Assembly (NCBI GenBank): GCA_900545665.1
Contig: UQZU01000039.1
Coordinates: forward strand, 1 to 16,854
Direction of reading: 5' to 3'
DNA: 16,854 nt
DNA from: an uncultured Collinsella sp.
GTDB taxonomy: Bacteria > Actinomycetota > Coriobacteriia > Coriobacteriales > Coriobacteriaceae
Shown: positions 1-6,906 of the stretch, in pieces
How the letters are laid out: every line of letters begins with the position of its first letter
How positions within the stretch are numbered: position 1 is the first letter of the stretch
Made by a program: the position numbers and the translations under genes
Notes under the pieces: generated by a model
The model's input: the letters and a program-made list of their open reading frames with translations, nothing else
What the model was told of the DNA's origin: nothing
Database searches by the model: none

Positions 1-17
1 GGAGGCAGGTAAGATTG

Positions 18-56
18 AAGGGCCTGACCCCGGAGGAGTTCCGGAATCAGGCCCTT
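18..56. terminator. Nested inverted repeat, possible terminator
   Basis: Arms AAGGGCCTGA (18-27) and TCAGGCCCTT (47-56) pair perfectly over 10 bp. An inner CCGGA/TCCGG pair (30-34 with 40-44) continues the stem. There is no clear T-run on either side, although TTCAATCTT follows on the minus strand. It could end the minus-strand gene that stops at 129, or a plus-strand gene left of the window. The pairing is seen directly; the terminator role is inferred. Confidence 0.5.
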
Positions 57-128
57 GCGGCCTAGTCGCTATTTAGGGCGTCCAAGATTTGGGGCGCAGT
101 TCATTGTGGGGCGGGCCAAGATGTTTTG

Positions 129-1220
129 CTAGCGTTTCTTTCCGCGGAAGAAAAAGCCGTGCAGTGACGGCTTGAGGCCGCGGTTGGCGCGATGCTCCTC
201 GACGCGCTCGTGGATCGAAGCGACGCGCTCGATGACTTCGTCGGGAATCGGCACATCGGGATTCATGTTCTCGACTTGGCTGACCTCGGCGGCGGCGACC
301 TGGTCGATAATGGGCACGTCGTCGCGCGAGATGACAGGTGTGGCGTCTTCCTTCATCTTGCGATAACGCTGCATCATGTCGGTCTGTAGCTGCTGGGCCG
401 AAGGCGGTGTCCAGATGATGGCGTTGGCGCCGGCGGCGATGGTCTCGCGAATGCTCTCGGGCGTCTTGCCGCCCGGCGCGATAAGCGGCAGGTTGGGATA
501 GTGCTCGCGCAGCTCGCGTAGGACCTGGGGCGTGTTCTTGCCGGCGGCGATGTTGAGAATCTTGGCTCCAGCGCGCACCTTGGCGTGGGCATCGTCGTCG
601 CAGCGAACGACCGTGGCGATGACGGGGATGTCGGCGATGTTGGTGATGTGCTCGACCATCTCGGCAGTAGCGGGGGAGTTGACCACGCAGCCCGCCGCGC
701 CCTGCATCTCGGAGACGGCTGCCATCTGCACGGAGCGCTTACCGGTCGTAGTTCCGCCACCCACGCCTACAAAGACCGGGCACTCGGCGACGGTCAGCAG
801 CGCTTGCGTAATGGCGGGCTGCGGCGTGAAAGGGTAGACCGCAAAGACGGCGTCGGCGTTGGAGTTGCGGATAACCGCGACATCGGTGGTGTAAATGAGC
901 GACTTGATGCGTCGGCCAAAGAGCGTGAAGCCGCTGGCCTCCTCGATCTCGTCGGGCATGCGAAGGGCAGCCTTGCGCAGGCGTCCGTCGATGGGCAGGG
1001 GCTCCATAGGGAGCAGGCCGTTGGGCGTGACGGCTACTTGGGGCTCGGTGAACTCGTCTGCAAGCTCGACCTCGGAAAAATCGACCGAGGCGACGATGTC
1101 CTTGTGCACCTCGGCGGGCACATCGATGGGAGCTTGGTCGTTTGCCGCCGCAGGCGTGTCGAAGGAGCTGGTGCCGACGAAGGCGTCGACGCGCTCATTT
1201 AGATCGTTGAGGGTATCCAT
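129..1220 (-). CDS. Unrecognised TIM-barrel-like (aldolase/hydrolase-type) protein
   Basis: A 363-residue protein. Residues 1 to about 75 are acidic, low in complexity and probably disordered. From about residue 95 a regular alternation of hydrophobic strands and helices begins, typical of a beta/alpha barrel. Near its end is a glycine-rich segment GGKTPESIRETIAAGANAI (starting about residue 250), which resembles the phosphate-binding end of KDPG-aldolase or other phosphate-binding barrels. An earlier GVGGGTTTGK segment lies in the middle. The C-terminus is basic (FFFRGKKR). I cannot name the reaction. The ATG at 1220 has only a weak ribosome site (GAGCC), and a shorter form starting at the internal Met72 (MEPLPIDGR) would keep the whole barrel. 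It is divergent from the small gene at 1412. The coding call is firm; the function is open. Confidence 0.85.
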   Translation of the reverse strand: MDTLNDLNERVDAFVGTSSFDTPAAANDQAPIDVPAEVHKDIVASVDFSEVELADEFTEPQVAVTPNGLLPMEPLPIDGRLRKAALRMPDEIEEASGFTLFGRRIKSLIYTTDVAVIRNSNADAVFAVYPFTPQPAITQALLTVAECPVFVGVGGGTTTGKRSVQMAAVSEMQGAAGCVVNSPATAEMVEHITNIADIPVIATVVRCDDDAHAKVRAGAKILNIAAGKNTPQVLRELREHYPNLPLIAPGGKTPESIRETIAAGANAIIWTPPSAQQLQTDMMQRYRKMKEDATPVISRDDVPIIDQVAAAEVSQVENMNPDVPIPDEVIERVASIHERVEEHRANRGLKPSLHGFFFRGKKR

Positions 1221-1411
1221 GGAGGCTCGATTCTATGTGATAACGGCCGGCGCTATGCAGCCGGAATTGCGAATGCTAAATCGTTTGACGAGTTGATTTT
1301 TCCCCGCCGCGCCATCCGTTAGACCGAAGGGCCGGTGAACGTGAAGGAGCTGTGGTGGCGGGGATCGAGGTGCTATCTTGAAAGTCCCGTTTACAAGAGA
1401 GGTGACGCGGT

Positions 1412-1582
1412 ATGGAATTTTCGGCAATGTTGGGCTCGATTGGCCTGTGTGTGGGCGCAATCGTTGCCGCCGCGGTCATCTACTTTGTGGTCACGGCCAT
1501 TAAGGGCAAAAGGGCCGAACGCAAGGAGCGCACGATGCTTAAACAGCATCGCGACCAGCAGGGCAAACGCGCACGGAGATAA
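1412..1582 (+). CDS. Small single-pass membrane protein, 56 aa
   Basis: A short reading frame with ATG at 1412 and TAA at 1580-1582, encoding 56 residues. Residues 4-30 are hydrophobic (LGSIGLCVGAIVAAAVIYFV and onward), and the remainder is strongly basic (KGKRAERKERTMLKQHR then GKRARR). This gives one membrane helix with a positive tail, so by the positive-inside rule the tail should be cytoplasmic. The ribosome site GAGAGG lies about 8 nt before the ATG. It is divergent from the barrel protein and convergent with the RNA methyltransferase, whose stop is about 25 nt away. No family is recognised. The clear start, ribosome site and helix-plus-basic-tail design favour a real gene. Confidence 0.65.
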   Translation: MEFSAMLGSIGLCVGAIVAAAVIYFVVTAIKGKRAERKERTMLKQHRDQQGKRARR

Positions 1583-1606
1583 CTTGTTGAGTTTTGGATC
1601 CGTGCG

Positions 1607-2710
1607 CTAGCTGCGTTTTCGGATCAGGGCAATGTAGAAGCCCTCAAAGTCGCGGCTAGGCGGAATGGTGAGCGTGCCGGGCAGGCCGTTGGCGATGGCC
1701 GATACCTGACCGGCGGCAATGGCTTCGGTCAGAGCGTTGGACTCGATGCGCGGCTCCTCACCAGCTTCCTGGGTGCGTCGTGCTTCGCTTTCGCTCGGCG
1801 TGCCGTCGAGGGGGATAAGCTCGCAGTCCATGTGCTTGTCGAGGGCCTCTTGCAGGGCGTCCTCGTTTTCCTGCGGCAAAATCGAACAGGTCGAATAGAC
1901 GAGCGTGCCGCCCGGTTTGAGGGCACCCATGGCGCGGTCCAGAAGTGCTCGCTGCGAGCGGGCGCACTTGCTCAGCAACTGCTCGGTGAGGCCGCGCAGG
2001 CTTTTCTCGTTGCCACTGATGACGGTGCCCGTGCCGGTGCAGGGAGCGTCGAGCAGGATGCGGTCAAAGCGGAAGAACTCGTCGAGCTCGCGTGCGTCGA
2101 TGCGCATGACGGGCACGTTTTTGGCACCTTGGCGGTGGAGGTTGGACTCAAGCTTTTCGGCGCGGGGAATGCTCATCTCACAGGCGGTGAGGTGCGCCTG
2201 TCCCTGGGTGAGGGCGGCGATCTGTGTTGTCTTGCCGCCGGGGGCTGCGCACATGTCCAGGATGTCCTCGCCTGCCTGGGCGCCCAGGACCAACGGCGGC
2301 ATCATGGATGACAGGCTCTGCAGGTAGATCTTGCCGTCGCGGTAGATGTCGAGATCCCACAGATCGGAAACCTGGGCCTCGGGCAGGATAAAGGCGTCTG
2401 GGTACCAGGCGACGGGGTTGTGGGCGATGCCGGCGGCACCGAGCGCCGCAGCGATGTCCTCGGCGGTCGCCTTGAGCGTGTTGGCGCGCAGCGTGACCGG
2501 GCGTGTGGCCGCGGCGCCGAAGCCCTCGATCATGAGCTTGGCATCGGCGGGCGCATAGGCGCCGGCGACCGTGTCGACCATAAAGCGCGGCAGGTCGGCG
2601 GCGGAGTGTTGGGCGGCAAGCTGGTCAGAAAGCTCGGTAGCAGCAAACTGCCTGAGCTTGAGCTCGGCCTTGACCTGCTTTTTCTGCTTACGACGACGCG
2701 GCTTGGACAT
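1607..2710 (-). CDS. RsmB/NOP family SAM-dependent RNA m5C methyltransferase
   Basis: A 367-residue enzyme predicted to methylate C5 of a cytosine in rRNA or tRNA using S-adenosylmethionine. A basic lysine-rich N-terminus leads into the NOL1/NOP2/Sun N-terminal region (RPVTLRANTLK). The SAM-binding motif DMCAAPGGKT follows. Both cysteines used by m5C enzymes are present: Cys224 in DAPCTGTG (motif IV) and Cys275 in YSTCSILPQENE (motif VI). The protein lacks the NusB-like N-terminal domain of RsmB and the long C-terminal extension of RsmF, so its exact target base cannot be assigned. A ribosome site (GGAAGG) precedes the ATG at 2710. The synthetase upstream stops at 2751, leaving a 40-bp gap, so the two are probably cotranscribed. 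Confidence 0.93.
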   Translation of the reverse strand: MSKPRRRKQKKQVKAELKLRQFAATELSDQLAAQHSAADLPRFMVDTVAGAYAPADAKLMIEGFGAAATRPVTLRANTLKATAEDIAAALGAAGIAHNPVAWYPDAFILPEAQVSDLWDLDIYRDGKIYLQSLSSMMPPLVLGAQAGEDILDMCAAPGGKTTQIAALTQGQAHLTACEMSIPRAEKLESNLHRQGAKNVPVMRIDARELDEFFRFDRILLDAPCTGTGTVISGNEKSLRGLTEQLLSKCARSQRALLDRAMGALKPGGTLVYSTCSILPQENEDALQEALDKHMDCELIPLDGTPSESEARRTQEAGEEPRIESNALTEAIAAGQVSAIANGLPGTLTIPPSRDFEGFYIALIRKRS

Positions 2711-2750
2711 CCGTCTTTCCTTCCCATTCCATTACATGTCGAGTGTTGTT

Positions 2751-4901
2751 TTAGTACTGGCTCTCGTGCTTGCTGAAGAAGTCGAAGCGCGGGGGCAGCG
2801 GCTTCACGCGGTGCTCGCCGGGCTTCTCGCCCAGGCTTTCCACGAACTCGTCCGTGGAGGCAAATATGTTGTCCCAGCTAAAGAAGGCGACGGGGTCGAC
2901 GTCGAAGTACTCGCAAATGAGCTCGCAGCCGGCCGGCACGATGCCGTGCATGAGCACGGTCGCCACGCGCAGCTCGGTGAAGGCGTCGACGAGGGCCTGC
3001 GTCATCGCGGTATTGGCTTGCTCGCCCTCAAGCTTGTTGGCAGCCTTGGAGGCGTCGCTCCAGCGCTTGTTGGCGGCGCGCAGGTAGTCGTCGCACACAG
3101 CGAGCGCGCGGTGCGTCTCGAACTTGTACATGGCCTGCTCAAACGCGAGGGCGGCCTGCTCGGCGGCCTCCACCACGGTGGCCGAGACGGCGCCGGCGGG
3201 GATGCAACCGTTGCGATAGGGGCTCTCGTCGCCCTCCTTGACGGCGACGCCGTAGAAGCAGCTGCGGGCCAGGCGGTTGAAGACGCCGGTCAAAAGGGCG
3301 CTTTCCTTAAGGGCCGGATCGATGACGCGCTTGTCGTCGCAGGCGTGCACCTCGTTGCCGTCCTTGTCCTTGCCGGTCACGCGGGTGTCGTATGCCTTGG
3401 GGCTAAAGCTCACCGGCTTCTCGGACAGGCCGAGCGACAGCCAGTGCGCGCGCATCTGCTCGCAGGTGTAGTGGTTGAGCAGGTCGTCTGCCGGCGGGGG
3501 AGGCGTCTGCGAGGACGAGCTTGCCTTTTTGCCCATGTAGAGCAGGTGGTAGCAGGCGCTGACGGTGCTCTGCGTGAGGTTCCAACCCAGGGCCTCCCAC
3601 ATGGCGGTCTGCGCGATGCAATAGAAGTAGATGTTGTCCTGGCCAATGAACTGGTAGATCTGTGCGTCATCCGAGCACCACCAGTCGCGCCAGTCGAGCG
3701 AGCTGTGCTGGTAGGTGGGCGCGGGGACCTGCGTGGAATCGGCGGCGGGCTCGCCCATGAGGGCGGCATCCTGGGCGGCGACGCCCTCGGTCACGCCGGC
3801 GGCCTTGGCATCGCGTGCGAGCACGGTGCGCGTATAGCTGATGGGAGCCCACAGGCTCTCGGGCCAGCACCAGCAGGTGACGTCGGAGACGCCATCGACC
3901 TCGGGCACCGGAACGCCCCAGTCGATGTTGCCGGTGATGCGGAAGGGTACGAGCGCCTTGCCGCTGCGGAAGCGCACGCCGCCGTTGGCGAGCACCGCGT
4001 GGGCATCGTCGCGCTCCTTCCAGCTGGGGAAGGTGACGGTAAAGCTGCTCTTGTTGCCCTCGGGCTCCAGCACGGTGTGCTCGGGAAGCTGATCCTCGAC
4101 GGCATCGAAGGCCTCGCGGAACTTGTTCTGGATGTAGAGCTGAGCCGGCAGCAGCCACTCTTCCATGGTCTTGGAGACCACGGAGCGAACCTGCGGGTTC
4201 TGGGCGAGCTTGGCGGTATAGGTTTTCATAAAGTCGAGGTAGGCCGGCAGGTCGAAGTAGAGGTTGTCGACCGGGCGCAGCTCGGGCACCTCGCCGGTGA
4301 GCTGGCTTTTGGGCGCGATGAGCTCCTCGGGCTCAAACTGGTGGCCCAGGTCGCACTCGTCGGCATAAGCCTTCTCAGACTTGCAGCCCTGGATGGGGCA
4401 GCGGCCGATCACCTGACGGCCGTTGAGGAACGTGCCGGCCTTGGCATCGTAGAACTGCAGCGTGGAGCGCTTGGAGATGGTGCCCTGCTCGTGCAGGCGC
4501 TTGATAATCTCGGCGGTCACCTCGTTGTGAATCTGCGCAGCCGGCTCAAGGCCCGAGCCGCCGTAGATGTCACAGCTGATGTTGTAGTTGTTGAGGGTCG
4601 CGGCCTGGCGGGAGTGATTGGACTCGACATACTCGCTGATGGACTTATCGTAGCCTTCGTTCTCCTTGAGCTTGCGGTAACTCTCCATGATGGGCGAGCC
4701 ATAGCAGTCGGTGCCCGAGGTGAAGATGACGTTCTCGCGGCCCAGACGGTCGCGCAGGAAGCGGGCGAAGAAGTCGGCCGGGACAAAGACGCCGCCAACG
4801 TGGCCAAAGTGAAGGCCCTTGTTGCCATAGGGCTCGCCGGCGGTAACGATGGCGCGGCGAGGCCAGCTGGGACGGTCGTTCATGGAGTATTTGGATGCCA
4901 T
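2751..4901 (-). CDS. metG: Diverged methionyl-tRNA synthetase (class I tRNA ligase)
   Basis: A 716-residue class I aminoacyl-tRNA synthetase of the methionine type. The HIGH motif reads HFGH (31-34) and is followed by GTDCYGSP. A metal-knuckle insertion has Cys168, Cys173, Cys183 and His187, then EPEELIAPKSQLTG, which matches the MetRS consensus after the zinc knuckle. The usual KMSKS loop is degenerate: MGKKASSSSQ at 456-465 followed by four prolines. The position of the conserved His/Pro in the preceding helix is also changed (YFYCIAQTAMWEAL). A helical anticodon-binding region follows. The start is ATG 4901, because AAGGAG lies 4 nt before it and a likely -10 at 4983-4988 falls inside the longer frame that would begin at 4994. 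Loading of tRNA-Met is the best guess. A paralogue with another role is possible, because the ATP-loop signature is so altered. Confidence 0.9.
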   Translation of the reverse strand: MASKYSMNDRPSWPRRAIVTAGEPYGNKGLHFGHVGGVFVPADFFARFLRDRLGRENVIFTSGTDCYGSPIMESYRKLKENEGYDKSISEYVESNHSRQAATLNNYNISCDIYGGSGLEPAAQIHNEVTAEIIKRLHEQGTISKRSTLQFYDAKAGTFLNGRQVIGRCPIQGCKSEKAYADECDLGHQFEPEELIAPKSQLTGEVPELRPVDNLYFDLPAYLDFMKTYTAKLAQNPQVRSVVSKTMEEWLLPAQLYIQNKFREAFDAVEDQLPEHTVLEPEGNKSSFTVTFPSWKERDDAHAVLANGGVRFRSGKALVPFRITGNIDWGVPVPEVDGVSDVTCWCWPESLWAPISYTRTVLARDAKAAGVTEGVAAQDAALMGEPAADSTQVPAPTYQHSSLDWRDWWCSDDAQIYQFIGQDNIYFYCIAQTAMWEALGWNLTQSTVSACYHLLYMGKKASSSSQTPPPPADDLLNHYTCEQMRAHWLSLGLSEKPVSFSPKAYDTRVTGKDKDGNEVHACDDKRVIDPALKESALLTGVFNRLARSCFYGVAVKEGDESPYRNGCIPAGAVSATVVEAAEQAALAFEQAMYKFETHRALAVCDDYLRAANKRWSDASKAANKLEGEQANTAMTQALVDAFTELRVATVLMHGIVPAGCELICEYFDVDPVAFFSWDNIFASTDEFVESLGEKPGEHRVKPLPPRFDFFSKHESQY

Positions 4902-4982
4902 GGGACTCCTTCGCATATGGTGAGAGCGCGGCCGGGCGCAAGGCCTGGCGACGCGGTGGTCAATTCGTGCATATCGTTCGAC

Positions 4983-4991
4983 ATTATCGCA
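4983..4991 (-). promoter_or_regulatory. Possible extended -10 promoter for the synthetase operon
   Basis: On the minus strand this reads TGCGATAAT, which matches the extended -10 form TGnTATAAT apart from the first base of the hexamer. No good -35 hexamer is visible, as extended -10 promoters allow. It would give a leader of about 75 nt before ATG 4901. This is inferred from sequence only. Confidence 0.35.
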
Positions 4992-5033
4992 CATGCGGAC
5001 GGGTACGTGGCAGGGGCGCTATCCTAAGATGCT

Positions 5034-5600
5034 ATGAATGAGATTTCCAACATACATGCGTTTGAGGACGAGGAATTTCTGCACGCTTGCTTCGTGTGGG
5101 GGATGGTCGTCGTCGGCGTGTTTGCCGTGTGCTTGGTACCGGTGTTTATGCTGCTGGGCGGGCCTGCAGACTTGGATGCGGCTGACGCGGGCGGCTGGAT
5201 GGCTGTCGTGGGCTGGATAGTCGGCTTGGCTGCGGTTTCTGCGGCGTCATTTGCCGTGCACGAGCTGGTGCACGGTGTGTTTTTTAAGCTGCTGGCGCCT
5301 GCGGGCGCGAAGGTGACCTTTGGGGCGAATCGCGAGACAGCGATGATCTATGCCTGCGCCGAGGGGATTGTGTATTCGCGCCGGCGGTACGTGGCAGTTT
5401 GCCTGGCGCCGACGGTTGTTGTGACGACAGCGTTTGCCCTGGGGTTTGCGTTTTCGGGCTATCCGCTGCTGTGCTATCTGGCGGCTGGTTTGCACCTTTC
5501 GGGCTGCGTGGGCGACTGGTACTACGTGCGGACGATCCTGCGCGACCGCCGCATTGTCGCCTGCGAGGATACGTCCTTTGGCGTGCGCTTTTTTGGGTGA
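5034..5600 (+). CDS. DUF3267-type membrane protein with HExxH motif
   Basis: A 188-residue integral membrane protein. Predicted membrane segments lie at about 18-42, 55-75, 118-140 and 142-158. His76-Glu77-x-x-His80 (HELVHG) is the zinc-peptidase signature and sits at the end of a membrane helix, followed by FFKLLAPAGAKV. A later SGCVGDWYYV segment is typical of the DUF3267 (putative zincin peptidase) family, where an Asp could complete the metal site. The substrate is unknown. There is no Shine-Dalgarno before ATG 5034, and a TATCCT lies 9-14 nt upstream, so a leaderless message is possible. Its TGA (5598-5600) sits within the GGTGAGGAG ribosome site of queH, so the two genes are coupled. 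A functional link to queuosine is not implied. Confidence 0.88.
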   Translation: MNEISNIHAFEDEEFLHACFVWGMVVVGVFAVCLVPVFMLLGGPADLDAADAGGWMAVVGWIVGLAAVSAASFAVHELVHGVFFKLLAPAGAKVTFGANRETAMIYACAEGIVYSRRRYVAVCLAPTVVVTTAFALGFAFSGYPLLCYLAAGLHLSGCVGDWYYVRTILRDRRIVACEDTSFGVRFFG

Positions 5601-5610
5601 GGAGATGTCG

Positions 5611-6186
5611 ATGAAGTCGTTGTTGCTGCATGCGTGCTGTGCACCATGCTCGCTTGAGCCGGTCCGCCTGCTGCGCGAGGAGGGGTTTGAGCCCACGATT
5701 TGCTGGACCAACCCCAATATTCAGCCGCACGATGAATGGCAGCGTCGCCTGGACGAGCTGCGCCGGTGGTGTGCCGAAGGCGACATCGAGCTCGTCGAGG
5801 CGGGGGAGGACCGTGAGCGCTGGGAGGCCGGCGTGGCACCGCTGGGTGCCGATCGGCCCCGTCGCTGTCGTGCGTGCTATGCCCTGCGCTTGGCCGAGGC
5901 GTGCCGTGTGGCCCGGGAATGTGGGTTTGAGTTTGTGGGTACGACACTCGCCGTCTCGCCGTATCAGTTGTTCGAAACCTGCAATGATGTGTTGGAGCGT
6001 CTGGCTGCCGCCCGCGGTCTCACTCCGGTGATTCGCGATTTTCGTCCGTATTACCCCGAGGCGACACGCCGTTCGCGCGAGCTGGGCATGTATCGGCAGA
6101 ACTACTGTGGTTGCCGCTTCTCGGCTGCCGAGGCGGCCATGGACCGCGCCCGCATCCGCGACGAGCGCAAAGCGTCCAAAAAGTAG
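5611..6186 (+). CDS. queH: Epoxyqueuosine reductase QueH
   Basis: A 191-residue QueH (formerly DUF208) protein, which reduces epoxyqueuosine in tRNA to queuosine. It is a non-homologous replacement for the cobalamin enzyme QueG. Signature cysteines are all present: Cys9, Cys10 and Cys13 in LLLHACCAPCS, Cys86 and Cys89 in RRCRACYALRL, and Cys166 and Cys168 in YRQNYCGCRFS. In the family these supply an iron-sulfur cluster and an additional metal site. The start is taken at ATG 5611, since GAGGAG lies 6 nt before it. The in-frame ATG at 5605 would abut the ribosome site directly. It is coupled to the upstream DUF3267 gene. QueA, which makes its substrate, is encoded about 6 kb downstream on the same strand, across the arginine locus. 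Confidence 0.95.
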   Translation: MKSLLLHACCAPCSLEPVRLLREEGFEPTICWTNPNIQPHDEWQRRLDELRRWCAEGDIELVEAGEDRERWEAGVAPLGADRPRRCRACYALRLAEACRVARECGFEFVGTTLAVSPYQLFETCNDVLERLAAARGLTPVIRDFRPYYPEATRRSRELGMYRQNYCGCRFSAAEAAMDRARIRDERKASKK

Positions 6187-6247
6187 TTCATTTTGGGCTG
6201 GGGCTTTGAGCTGTCTGTGCGGTACGGTCGTTTTTGGGAAAGTCGAT

Positions 6248-6904
6248 TTAATTAAGCGTGTGATCGTGGCTCGCTTGATACCAAACGACGACTCCTATGA
6301 TTCTAATCCTCCGTTTGTTAAACATCAGATCCGGACTTGCTGTTGCATATGAATGGGACGACAGCACAATCATGTCGTTTCCTTCTGCAAATCGCCTAAT
6401 TACCGGTGTTTTACCGTCTGCGAGCGCCAATACAGCACAGCCGTTCCAAGGCTTTGCGGTGGTATCGACAAGTAGTAAGCTGCCGGGAGGGTAAATGCGG
6501 GACATTTCGTCACCTTTGATTTTAACGAAAACGCTATGTGGGTGACGCTTGGCTACGTCTACAGGCGCGCAAGCATTTTGTTGGCTGTGCGTGATGCGGC
6601 GCTTTTGCGATTCGATATCGATGACGGGAAATGCGCCCTCCATTTCGTGGATAGCAGGGTCTTCGTCGGTGACGATTCTTTTATTTGCGAGCTTTACGGC
6701 CAAACCGTTTTCCTCGCCAACAAGTTCATCGCGGGTGCAACCGAAGAGCGCTTGTAACTTTTCAATATGGCGCTCACGGGGGGCATACCGACTTTTTTCC
6801 CAACGACAAACGGTCTCTTTAGATACCCCCAACATCTCTGCAAGTTGCGCCTGACCAAGATGCTCCATGGTGCGGAGTTTACGAATATTTGCCCCGAAGC
6901 CCAT
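6248..6904 (-). CDS. HTH (XRE) regulator with inactive S24 peptidase-like domain
   Basis: A 218-residue repressor-type protein. An XRE helix-turn-helix occupies about residues 5-62, with the core AQLAEMLGVSKETVCRWEKS. A linker leads to a LexA/CI-type S24 domain (about 120-200). The LexA catalytic serine position is Glu133 (KGDEMSRIYPPGS) and the catalytic lysine position is Arg170 (PVIRRFAEG). The 37-residue spacing equals that between LexA Ser119 and Lys156, so self-cleavage should be absent and the domain probably dimerises or senses a ligand. The start is ATG 6904, preceded by GAGAGGAT. Only two bases separate it from the TAG of the upstream deiminase, so translation is coupled. It probably controls the divergent arc genes through the repeats at 8242-8293; this is inferred from position. 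Confidence 0.9.
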   Translation of the reverse strand: MGFGANIRKLRTMEHLGQAQLAEMLGVSKETVCRWEKSRYAPRERHIEKLQALFGCTRDELVGEENGLAVKLANKRIVTDEDPAIHEMEGAFPVIDIESQKRRITHSQQNACAPVDVAKRHPHSVFVKIKGDEMSRIYPPGSLLLVDTTAKPWNGCAVLALADGKTPVIRRFAEGNDMIVLSSHSYATASPDLMFNKRRIRIIGVVVWYQASHDHTLN

Positions 6905-6906
6905 GG

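Noticed and set aside
4902..4994. 31-residue N-terminal extension of the synthetase
   Set aside because: The extension is Arg/His-rich with no family match, AAGGAG favours ATG 4901, and a likely -10 lies within the extension.
2571..5027. 818-residue open frame on the plus strand opposite the synthetase and the methyltransferase start
   Set aside because: It is antisense to two clear enzymes and its Val/Gly/Ala-rich product has no motifs; high-GC codon bias opens such frames.
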